Source: Hyphomicrobiales bacterium | Lineage (GTDB): Bacteria > Pseudomonadota > Alphaproteobacteria > Rhizobiales > Devosiaceae | Assembly (NCBI GenBank): GCA_026989045.1 | Contig: JALSJY010000150.1 | Span: 1 to 15,757, forward strand | Length of the DNA stretch: 15,757 nucleotides | Direction: 5' to 3' | Part shown: one piece after another, positions 7,647-13,725 of the stretch | Layout of the letters: each line of letters starts with the position of its first letter | How positions within the stretch are numbered: position 1 is the stretch's first letter | Program-made: the position numbers and the translations under genes | The notes under the pieces: model-generated | Told to the model about the DNA's origin: nothing | The model's input: the letters and a program-made list of their open reading frames with translations, nothing else | The model's database searches: none

Positions 7647-7673
7647 CTTGTATCGAGGCCTGTCTCAACATAC
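7647..7673 (+). promoter_or_regulatory. Possible sigma-32 (RpoH) promoter for ftsH
   Basis: CTTGTA (7647-7652), a 13-base spacer and CAACATAC (7666-7673) resemble the heat-shock promoter pattern CTTGAA-N13-15-CCCCATNT. It lies about 60 bases upstream of the ftsH ATG in the 151-base gap after tilS. ftsH is a known heat-shock gene in other bacteria, where FtsH in turn degrades sigma-32. Motif-based only. Confidence 0.4.
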
Positions 7674-7732
7674 ATTCGCTTAAAGAAAATATTCAATTGG
7701 CTATAAACCAACGACACTATAGGAAAATATTT

Positions 7733-9784
7733 ATGAATCCCAACTTTAAGAACTTCGCAATATGGCTTGTTATCTTGTTTATGTTGTTGGCTTTGTTTCA
7801 GGTTTTTCAATCTTCAACTCAGCAAGGCGCTAGTATAGAGCGTAATTATTCGCAATTGGTCAGTGATATTGATGCTGGTAGTGTGGATAAGGTTACGATT
7901 ATTGAAAATGTTGTGCATGGTGAGTTGAACGATGGCACTAAGTTTACAACAACCTTGCCTGAGGGTGCAGATATTGTGTCTCGCCTTGAAAGTCGTGGTG
8001 TAGAAATAACCGCTCAAGCACCAGAAAAAAGCCCATTTTGGGCTATTATGCTAAGCTCATGGCTTCCATTCATTGTTATCATTGGTGTTTGGTTTTTCTT
8101 CATTCGTCAAATGCAGGGTGGCGGAAAAGGTGGAGCAATGGGCTTTGGTAAGTCGCGTGCAAAAATGCTCACCGAGAGCAAAGGAAAAGTAACATTTGAA
8201 GATGTTGCTGGTATTGATGAAGCAAAACAAGACTTAGAAGAAATTGTTGAATTTTTGCAAGACCCCGCAAAATTCCAACGTTTGGGCGGGCATATTCCGC
8301 GTGGTGTTTTGTTAGTTGGTCCTCCAGGAACAGGTAAAACCCTACTTGCGCGTTCAGTAGCTGGTGAGGCAGATGTGCCATTTTTCACCATTTCTGGTTC
8401 AGAATTTGTTGAAATGTTTGTTGGTGTTGGTGCTTCTCGTGTGCGCGATATGTTTGAGCAGGCAAAAAAGAATGCGCCTTGTATTATCTTTATCGATGAA
8501 ATCGATGCTGTTGGCCGCCATCGTGGTGCTGGTCTTGGCGGCGGTAATGATGAGCGTGAGCAGACGTTAAATCAGTTGCTGGTTGAAATGGATGGTTTTG
8601 AAGCCAATGAATCTGTTATTTTAATTGCTGCAACAAACCGTCCTGATGTGCTTGATCCTGCATTATTGCGCCCAGGTAGATTTGACCGGCAAGTAGTTGT
8701 TCCAAATCCTGATGTTTCTGGGCGAGAAAAAATCCTTAAAGTTCATGTGCGTAAGGTTCCGCTTGCTCCAGATGTAGATCTAAAAGTTTTAGCTCGTGGC
8801 ACTCCAGGTTTTTCTGGCGCTGATTTGATGAATCTCATCAATGAAGGCGCGCTTTTGGCCGCCCGCCGTAATAAGCGATTTGTAACAATGGCAGAGCTTG
8901 AAGATGCTAAAGATAAACTGATGATGGGGGCAGAACGTCGCACTCTAGCAATCAGCGAAGAAGAGCGCAAACTAACTGCCTATCATGAGGCAGGTCACGC
9001 TCTATTGGCTGTTAAGATGAAAGCTTCTGATCCAATCCACAAGGCCACAATTATTCCGCGTGGCCGTGCTTTAGGTATGGTTATGCGCTTGCCTGAAAAA
9101 GATCAGGTTTCTCTAACGCGTGAGAAATGTTGGGCTGATATGGCGGTTGCTATGGCTGGTCGTGTTGCAGAAGAAGAAATTTTTGGTTATGAAAAAGTAA
9201 CCTCTGGTGCTTCAGCCGATATTAAAATGGCAACTGGTTTAGCAAGAGCCATGGCAACAGAATTTGGCATGTCAGATAAATTAGGCCCATTGCTTTACAC
9301 TGATGCTCAAGAGGAGGTTTTTCTAGGGCGCTCTATGGGGCAGCACGGCACAAATTTCTCAAATGAAACGCAAAAGATAATTGATTTAGAAGTTAAGCGT
9401 TTTGTTGAAGATGGCTATAAAGAGGCTCAAAGAGTCATTCGTAAAAATATTGATGATTTACATGCAATAGCAAATGGTTTGCTTGAATATGAGACTTTAA
9501 CAGGTGCTGAAATTCGTGATATTATGGAAGGTAAACAGCCTGTGCGTGAAAGTGAAGAGGAAAGCGCCGTAAAAACAGCAGCTGTTCCTAAAGCAGGAAA
9601 GGCTTTTACAAGCGATAAAAAACCAGCAACTAAAAAAACTACAGCAAAAAAACCAGTTACTAAAAAGACTGCTGCTAAAAAGACTATTAACAAAAAGCCT
9701 GTAGTAAAAAAACCAGTTGCTAAAAAGACTGCTACTAAAAAACCAGTTACTAAAAAGCCTGAAGTGAAAAAACCTCCTAAATAG
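7733..9784 (+). CDS. ftsH: FtsH, membrane ATP-dependent zinc metalloprotease
   Basis: FtsH is a hexameric inner-membrane AAA+ protease that extracts and degrades membrane and regulatory proteins. The 683-residue product has membrane helices at about 8-25 and 103-123 with a small periplasmic domain between. Walker A is GPPGTGKT (196-203), Walker B FIDEID (253-258), and the second region of homology is NRPDVLDPALLRPGRFD (302-318). The zinc site is HEAGH (418-422), with Asp496 of ASADIKMAT as the likely third ligand. I chose ATG 7733, with AGGA (7721-7724) 8 bases upstream, over an in-frame TTG at 7697. The oddity is the C terminus: residues 629-683 are eleven KKxxx pentads (23 Lys of 55), unlike the short tail of most FtsH. 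The tail does not touch the protease core, so activity should be intact. glmM follows after 12 bases. Confidence 0.98.
   Translation: MNPNFKNFAIWLVILFMLLALFQVFQSSTQQGASIERNYSQLVSDIDAGSVDKVTIIENVVHGELNDGTKFTTTLPEGADIVSRLESRGVEITAQAPEKSPFWAIMLSSWLPFIVIIGVWFFFIRQMQGGGKGGAMGFGKSRAKMLTESKGKVTFEDVAGIDEAKQDLEEIVEFLQDPAKFQRLGGHIPRGVLLVGPPGTGKTLLARSVAGEADVPFFTISGSEFVEMFVGVGASRVRDMFEQAKKNAPCIIFIDEIDAVGRHRGAGLGGGNDEREQTLNQLLVEMDGFEANESVILIAATNRPDVLDPALLRPGRFDRQVVVPNPDVSGREKILKVHVRKVPLAPDVDLKVLARGTPGFSGADLMNLINEGALLAARRNKRFVTMAELEDAKDKLMMGAERRTLAISEEERKLTAYHEAGHALLAVKMKASDPIHKATIIPRGRALGMVMRLPEKDQVSLTREKCWADMAVAMAGRVAEEEIFGYEKVTSGASADIKMATGLARAMATEFGMSDKLGPLLYTDAQEEVFLGRSMGQHGTNFSNETQKIIDLEVKRFVEDGYKEAQRVIRKNIDDLHAIANGLLEYETLTGAEIRDIMEGKQPVRESEEESAVKTAAVPKAGKAFTSDKKPATKKTTAKKPVTKKTAAKKTINKKPVVKKPVAKKTATKKPVTKKPEVKKPPK
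9617..9781 (+). repeat. 15-base periodic repeat encoding the FtsH lysine-rich tail
   Basis: Eleven in-frame 15-base units each encode KKxxx, where xxx is PAT, TTA, PVT, TAA, TIN, PVV, PVA, TAT, PVT, PEV and PPK. Units are diverged, but the stretch AACCAGTTACTAAAAAG recurs at 9651 and 9741, exactly six units apart. The pattern is like the lysine-rich repeats of histone-H1-like bacterial proteins. Poly-A runs of six to seven bases in many units make slippage plausible. Confidence 0.85.
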
Positions 9785-9796
9785 GATATTTGCTCT

Positions 9797-11134
9797 ATGA
9801 AATATTTTGGAACCGATGGAATTCGTGGTCTTGCTAATGGCAAGAAGCTAACTCCTGGGTTAGCGCTTAAAGTTGGCATGGCCACAGGTTTGGTTTTTAA
9901 AAGAGGTGATTATCGCCATCGTGTGGTGATTGGCAAGGATACCCGCCGTTCTGGCTATATGATTGAAAATGCCCTGTCAGCTGGTTTTAATGCAGTTGGC
10001 ATGGACGTTTATCGCCTTGGGCCAATGCCAACTCCAGCGGTTGCAATGCTTACTCGTTCTCTTCGTGCAGACCTTGGTGTAATGGTTTCTGCCTCTCATA
10101 ATAGTTTTGAAGATAATGGTATCAAATTATTTCGCCCAGATGGTTATAAATTATGTGATAAAATTGAAAACCAGATTGAAGCATTGCTTGAAAGCGATCT
10201 TGCAAGTCAATTAGAGCAGGGGCGAGAAATTGGACGCGCGAAACAAATTGATGAAGCTTGGACGCGCTATTTAGAATATGCTAAGCGCACATTGCCTCGT
10301 TACACTGATTTTTCTGGTATGAGAATTGTTGTCGATTGCGCCAATGGTGCGGCCTATAAAACAGCCCCTGAAGCATTAAGGGAACTTGGTGCTGAAGTAA
10401 TTGCAATTGGTGTTAGTCCAGATGGTTTTAATATCAATGATGGAGTGGGTTCAACTGCCACTAAAGCTGTTTGTGAACAGGTGATAAAAAGTCGAGCTGA
10501 CCTTGGTATTGCACTTGATGGTGATGCTGATCGCGTTATCATTATTGATGAAAAAGGCGAAGTTATTGATGGCGATCAGTTTATGGCAACTATTGCGCAA
10601 TCATGGAATAAACAAAAAAAATTACAGGGCGGTGGAATTGTTGCAACAATAATGTCCAACCTTGGACTTGAGCGCTATATGAAATCATTAAATTTAACAC
10701 TTGAACGCACCAAAGTGGGTGATCGTCATGTTTTAGAAATGATGCGAGAAAAAAACTATAATGTTGGCGGAGAGCAGTCAGGTCATATTATCTTGTCTGA
10801 TTTTGGCACAACAGGTGATGGCCTAGTTGCCGCATTGCAGCTGATTGCAGTTTTACAAGAAGAGCAACGTCCTGCCTCCGAAGTATGCAATAGATTTATA
10901 AGAGTTCCCCAGCTTATGCAAAATGTTCGTTTTCAGTCTGCTAATCCGCTTGAAAATAAAAAAGTCATTGCGGTAATAAAAGATAGCCAAGCTATGTTAA
11001 GTGATGGTGGCAGGCTAGTTATTCGTAAAAGCGGCACCGAGCCAGTTATTCGAGTAATGGGCGAGGCTGATGATGAAAAGCTAATATCTTCAATAGTTAG
11101 TGATATTTCGAAAACCATTCAGCAAGCTCTCTAA
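9797..11134 (+). CDS. glmM: GlmM, phosphoglucosamine mutase
   Basis: GlmM converts glucosamine-6-phosphate to glucosamine-1-phosphate, a cytoplasmic step toward UDP-GlcNAc for peptidoglycan and lipopolysaccharide. The 445 residues match the family length. The opening KYFGTDGIRG is diagnostic. The active-site phosphoserine is Ser100 in SASHN (98-102), the magnesium loop is DGDADR (241-246), the sugar-binding motif GGEQSGH is at 324-330, and the phosphate-binding RKSGTEPVIRV starts at 410. All catalytic motifs are intact. The ftsH stop (TAG) overlaps the AGGA ribosome site (9783-9786), 10 bases before the ATG, so the pair is probably one transcript, as commonly seen in proteobacteria. No clear terminator follows. 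Confidence 0.97.
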   Translation: MKYFGTDGIRGLANGKKLTPGLALKVGMATGLVFKRGDYRHRVVIGKDTRRSGYMIENALSAGFNAVGMDVYRLGPMPTPAVAMLTRSLRADLGVMVSASHNSFEDNGIKLFRPDGYKLCDKIENQIEALLESDLASQLEQGREIGRAKQIDEAWTRYLEYAKRTLPRYTDFSGMRIVVDCANGAAYKTAPEALRELGAEVIAIGVSPDGFNINDGVGSTATKAVCEQVIKSRADLGIALDGDADRVIIIDEKGEVIDGDQFMATIAQSWNKQKKLQGGGIVATIMSNLGLERYMKSLNLTLERTKVGDRHVLEMMREKNYNVGGEQSGHIILSDFGTTGDGLVAALQLIAVLQEEQRPASEVCNRFIRVPQLMQNVRFQSANPLENKKVIAVIKDSQAMLSDGGRLVIRKSGTEPVIRVMGEADDEKLISSIVSDISKTIQQAL

Positions 11135-11198
11135 GGCTAGCAATTTTAAAAACCCCTTTCAAATTAAAATAGTTGATGAAATCTTAATGGCTCTTAGA

Positions 11199-11241
11199 GT
11201 TAATTCTTTATTTTTTACAAGATGTTAGGGTTAATTCTTTA
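11199..11241 (+). repeat. Spaced direct repeat upstream of the outer-membrane protein
   Basis: GTTAATTCTTTA occurs at 11199-11210 and again at 11230-11241. The 31-base spacing is about three helical turns, so both copies face the same side of the DNA, as expected for a regulator binding two sites. They lie 80-120 bases before the start codon. The regulator is unknown. The second copy is followed by GGTTAA, giving TTAA-N9-TTAA, which is not the CtrA spacing. Confidence 0.5.
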
Positions 11242-11259
11242 GGTTAAGTAGCTATTAAG

Positions 11260-11300
11260 AATATTTGTTCATAATGCAAATATTCCACCGTTGTTGGTGG
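11260..11300 (+). promoter_or_regulatory. Two adjacent hairpins in the outer-membrane protein 5' region
   Basis: AATATTTG (11260-11267) pairs with CAAATATT (11277-11284) around a 9-base loop. Directly after it, CCACC (11285-11289) pairs with GGTGG (11296-11300) around GTTGTT. Both are perfect and they are stacked end to end, ending just before the AAAGGA ribosome site (11307-11312). They may be mRNA-stabilising hairpins, as known for the ompA leader of E. coli, or the first may be a DNA operator. The transcription start is unknown. Confidence 0.5.
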
Positions 11301-11320
11301 CACAGTAAAGGAATTTAATA

Positions 11321-12028
11321 ATGCGCAAACTAGAAGCAGTGGTTGTGTTGGCTGCAGCCGCCCTAATGGTTGCTCCAGTTCAGGCAGCCGACCCAATCCA
11401 ATATCAACCAATAGATTATTCTGCAATTCCAGATGTAGATTATGGTCTTGGTGGTTCATTTTATCTTCGTGGTAGTGCAGCTATGAATACATGGCTAGCA
11501 AAAGATGGCAGCTATTGCGGTTGTATCGTTGAGTTTAATGACGCTGGCTATGGCTATTCAGTTGGCGCTGGCTTTGGTTATGAAACTGGAGATGGAATAA
11601 GAGCCGATATTACATTTGATTATTTGGATATTACAGGTTTGACTTCAACAACAGGGCACACGGTTGACCTCCGCTCTGGCCTAGCACTTGCAAATATCTA
11701 TTATGATTTCTCTCTTGATGGCTCAGGTGGTTCAGCAGAAGGCGGCATGGGTGTTTATGTAGGTGCTGGTATTGGTTTGGCTAAGAATTACTCATATATA
11801 AATGATGCAGCAGGCACTGAAATCGCATGGGGAAAGTCACTTGAAGGCGCAGTTGCGCTAATGGCAGGTGTTTCTTACGATATGGGTGATTTGGTTGCTG
11901 ATATTGGTTATCGCGGCATATATATGAATAAAGTTATGAGCCAGCCACCCCTTGTAACTGATACTTATATTATCAATGAAAACTTCATTCATGAAGTTCG
12001 TGGCACTGTTCGCTACCGCTTTAGGTAA
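11321..12028 (+). CDS. Outer-membrane beta-barrel protein, Omp25/Omp31-like
   Basis: The 235-residue product has a Sec signal peptide (hydrophobic core, cleavage at VQA-AD after residue 22). The mature part is an alternating aromatic/glycine-rich sequence typical of an eight-stranded barrel: SFYLRGSAAMNTW, YGYSVGAGFGYETGDGIRADITFDYLDI, ALANIYYDFS, MGVYVGAGIGLAKNYSY, MAGVSYDMGDLVADIGYRGIYM and a closing strand HEVRGTVRYRFR. This resembles the small surface proteins abundant in Hyphomicrobiales, such as Omp25/Omp31, at the level of pattern rather than a confirmed match. A CxC pair (Cys66, Cys68) in the first predicted surface loop is unusual for such barrels. AAAGGA lies 8 bases before the ATG. 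The gene is monocistronic, with a structured leader and a strong terminator, which suggests high expression. Confidence 0.85.
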   Translation: MRKLEAVVVLAAAALMVAPVQAADPIQYQPIDYSAIPDVDYGLGGSFYLRGSAAMNTWLAKDGSYCGCIVEFNDAGYGYSVGAGFGYETGDGIRADITFDYLDITGLTSTTGHTVDLRSGLALANIYYDFSLDGSGGSAEGGMGVYVGAGIGLAKNYSYINDAAGTEIAWGKSLEGAVALMAGVSYDMGDLVADIGYRGIYMNKVMSQPPLVTDTYIINENFIHEVRGTVRYRFR

Positions 12029-12054
12029 ACTGCTAATAATCCAAAGATTTTATA

Positions 12055-12088
12055 ACGGCGTTTCTTGAACAGAAGCGCCGTTTTTTTT
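12055..12088 (+). terminator. Intrinsic terminator after the outer-membrane protein gene
   Basis: ACGGCGTTTCT (12055-12065) pairs with AGAAGCGCCGT (12071-12081), 11 positions with a single G-T wobble, around the loop TGAAC. Eight T (12081-12088) follow. It begins 26 bases after the stop codon. Confidence 0.92.
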
Positions 12089-12322
12089 GCTAATTTATTG
12101 ATTTTCATCAAGTCAGATTTATTCTTTTGCAGATGCCTATATATCTAAAATAAAGTAGAGTTATAGAAGATAAATATATTATACAACAATTTGTCTGAGT
12201 TATCGTCTGGTTAGTTTTGTTATCTTGAACGCAGTGAAATATCTTTCACAATTAGAAAATATACTTCGCCTACAGTTAAGAATAACATTTACTATAAGAC
12301 TGTTACCCACTCCTAACTTTGT
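12089..12322. other. Gene-free AT-rich spacer
   Basis: No credible reading frame, RNA gene or mobile element is visible. The only notable content is a decayed dispersed repeat near 12218-12247 with a small perfect hairpin at its right end. The following bases, from 12323, form the likely serC promoter and leader. Confidence 0.6.
12218..12249. repeat. Probable decayed dispersed intergenic repeat
   Basis: The stretch beginning TGTTATCTTGAACGCAGTGA resembles the widespread intergenic repeat with a core like GTCATCCTGAACGCAGTGAA. Its right part contains GTGAAA (12234-12239) and TTTCAC (12244-12249), a perfect 6-base inverted repeat with a 4-base loop. Several positions differ from the familiar core, so it looks like an eroded copy. 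Confidence 0.35.
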
Positions 12323-12328
12323 TATAAT
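12323..12328 (+). promoter_or_regulatory. Perfect -10 box, likely serC promoter
   Basis: TATAAT (12323-12328) is an exact consensus -10. The -35 region at 16-18 bases upstream is poor (TGTTAC at 12301-12306). Initiation about 7 bases downstream would give a leader of roughly 100 bases that contains the whole serC RNA structure, a sensible arrangement for leader control. Confidence 0.45.
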
Positions 12329-12383
12329 AAGCCCTCAATAAATTTCCTCTTGCATTTTATTTCTTTCAGGAGTATTGGCTTTT

Positions 12384-12432
12384 GTGGGCCACCCCTCCCC
12401 AACGAGGGGCTCACTATCTGAGAGGATAGATC
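12384..12432 (+). ncRNA. serC leader RNA motif
   Basis: Two hairpins fill the bases directly before serC. In the first, CCCCTC (12392-12397) pairs with GAGGGG (12404-12409) around CCCAAC. Outside a CCA bulge the stem continues with GTGGG (12384-12388) against CTCAC (12410-12414), including one G-U pair. In the second, CTATC (12414-12418) pairs with GATAG (12425-12429) around TGAGAG, which holds most of the AGAGGA ribosome site (12421-12426). Position, gene and class match the alphaproteobacterial serC RNA motif, a conserved leader described upstream of serC. Its ligand, if any, I do not know. I matched it from memory of the motif, not from a covariance search. Confidence 0.65.
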
Positions 12433-13614
12433 ATGATTGATCAAAGTAATGCGGCAAGCACCGCAAAACCAACTGCTATTCCTAACAACCCCAATTTTTC
12501 ATCAGGGCCTTGCTCTAAACGTCCAGGTTGGAGCGTAAATGCGCTTTCTGGTGCATTGGTCGGGCGTTCCCATCGTGCAAAACCAGCTAAGGCTAGAATT
12601 CAAAAGGCTATTGACCTAATTCGGGAACTGCTTGAAGTTCCTGATGACTATCTGATTGGCATTGTGCCAGCATCAGATACTGGCGCTATGGAAATGGCGC
12701 TTTGGTCACTATTGGGCGAGCGAGGCGTTGATATGCTCGCTTGGGAGAGCTTTGGCTCTGGCTGGATTACTGATGTTGTTAAACAGCTGAAACTTGAAAA
12801 TGTAAATAGGCTTGAAGCTCCCTATGGCGAATTGCCTGATTTAAGCAAAGTTGATTTTAACAATGATGTGGTATTCACTTGGAATGGCACAACTTCTGGC
12901 GTGCGTGTTCCTAATGGCGACTGGATTGATGCCAAGCGTGCTGGCTTAACAATTTGTGATGCAACCTCTGCGGTATTTGCGCAAGATGTTGATTTTAGCA
13001 AATTAGACGTTACCACTTTTTCTTGGCAAAAAGTATTGGGCGGCGAAGCGCAACATGGAATTATTATTCTCTCCCCCCGTGCTGTTCAGCGCCTAGAAAG
13101 TTTTACTCCAGATCGTCCTTTACCAAAAATCTTTCGCCTTACGAAAGGCGGCAAACTAATTTCAGGAATTTTTGCAGCAGCAACTATCAATACGGTTTCA
13201 ATGATTGTGATTGAAGACGCTATTGATGCGATGGAATGGGGCGTGTCTATTGGCGGCCTTAAAGCCATGCAAAAACGAGCGGACGATAATTTTGCTGTGC
13301 TTAATGATTGGGTTGAAAAAACTGCTTGGGTTGACTTCTTGGCTAAAAATCCGAATGAGCGCTCAAATACTTCAGTTTGTCTAACTATTGTTGACTCTAA
13401 AATTTCTGCTTTACCTGCCGATGAGCAGGCGGCATTTGCCAAGCGAATGGTTGCAGGTCTGGACGAGCAAAATGTTGCTTATGACATTGGCGCTTATCGT
13501 GATGCCCCTTCGGGCTTGCGCATTTGGGCAGGCTCAACGATTGAGGCAAGCGATCTTGAAAAGCTAACACCGTGGCTTGATTGGGCTTTTGCAACTGAAA
13601 AATCGGCGTTGTAA
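12433..13614 (+). CDS. serC: SerC, phosphoserine aminotransferase
   Basis: SerC transfers an amino group from glutamate to 3-phosphohydroxypyruvate, the second step of the phosphorylated serine pathway. It also serves 4-phosphohydroxythreonine formation for pyridoxal phosphate in many proteobacteria. The 393-residue product is the longer alphaproteobacterial (Methanosarcina-like) form. It shows the N-terminal NFSSGPCSKRPGW, the cofactor-binding stretch ICDATSAVFAQ with Asp176, and the PLP lysine Lys200 in TFSWQKVLGGEAQHG. The substrate pocket includes GTTSGVRVP (about 152-160). AGAGGA lies 6 bases before the ATG but inside the second leader hairpin, so translation is likely modulated. serA, the preceding enzyme in the pathway, follows 111 bases downstream on the same strand. 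The product of serA is the substrate of serC. Confidence 0.96.
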   Translation: MIDQSNAASTAKPTAIPNNPNFSSGPCSKRPGWSVNALSGALVGRSHRAKPAKARIQKAIDLIRELLEVPDDYLIGIVPASDTGAMEMALWSLLGERGVDMLAWESFGSGWITDVVKQLKLENVNRLEAPYGELPDLSKVDFNNDVVFTWNGTTSGVRVPNGDWIDAKRAGLTICDATSAVFAQDVDFSKLDVTTFSWQKVLGGEAQHGIIILSPRAVQRLESFTPDRPLPKIFRLTKGGKLISGIFAAATINTVSMIVIEDAIDAMEWGVSIGGLKAMQKRADDNFAVLNDWVEKTAWVDFLAKNPNERSNTSVCLTIVDSKISALPADEQAAFAKRMVAGLDEQNVAYDIGAYRDAPSGLRIWAGSTIEASDLEKLTPWLDWAFATEKSAL

Positions 13615-13629
13615 TTCCCGCCTCCGCCC

Positions 13630-13684
13630 TTCGACAAGCTCAGGGTGAGGGCTAATATTTCTCCCTCATGGTGAGCCTGTCGAA
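13630..13684. repeat. REP-like inverted repeat between serC and serA
   Basis: TTCGACAAGCTCAGGGTGAG with two further G (13630-13651) and its imperfect reverse complement (13663-13684) match at 18 of 22 positions around an 11-base AT-rich loop. The arms carry the familiar TTCGACAAGCTCAGG core of intergenic palindromic repeats dispersed in many bacterial genomes. It is more GC-rich than its surroundings, which supports insertion of a mobile repeat. No T-run follows either arm, so it is not a classical terminator, although it could affect serC mRNA 3' stability. Confidence 0.8.
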
Positions 13685-13725
13685 CCATAAAAATTAATTC
13701 ATAATCTAAAATTAGGAATAAAAAA

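Noticed and set aside
7697..7732. TTG start extending FtsH by 12 residues
   Set aside because: The ATG at 7733 has AGGA at proper spacing and gives the standard short cytoplasmic start before the first helix.
9617..9781. CRISPR array
   Set aside because: The period is 15 bases, stays in frame with ftsH and has no spacers; it is a coding repeat.
9427..9885. Minus-strand open frame opposite the FtsH tail
   Set aside because: Its repeated hydrophobic FLxTGFL pattern is only the antisense of the KKxxx repeat, and it crosses two real genes.
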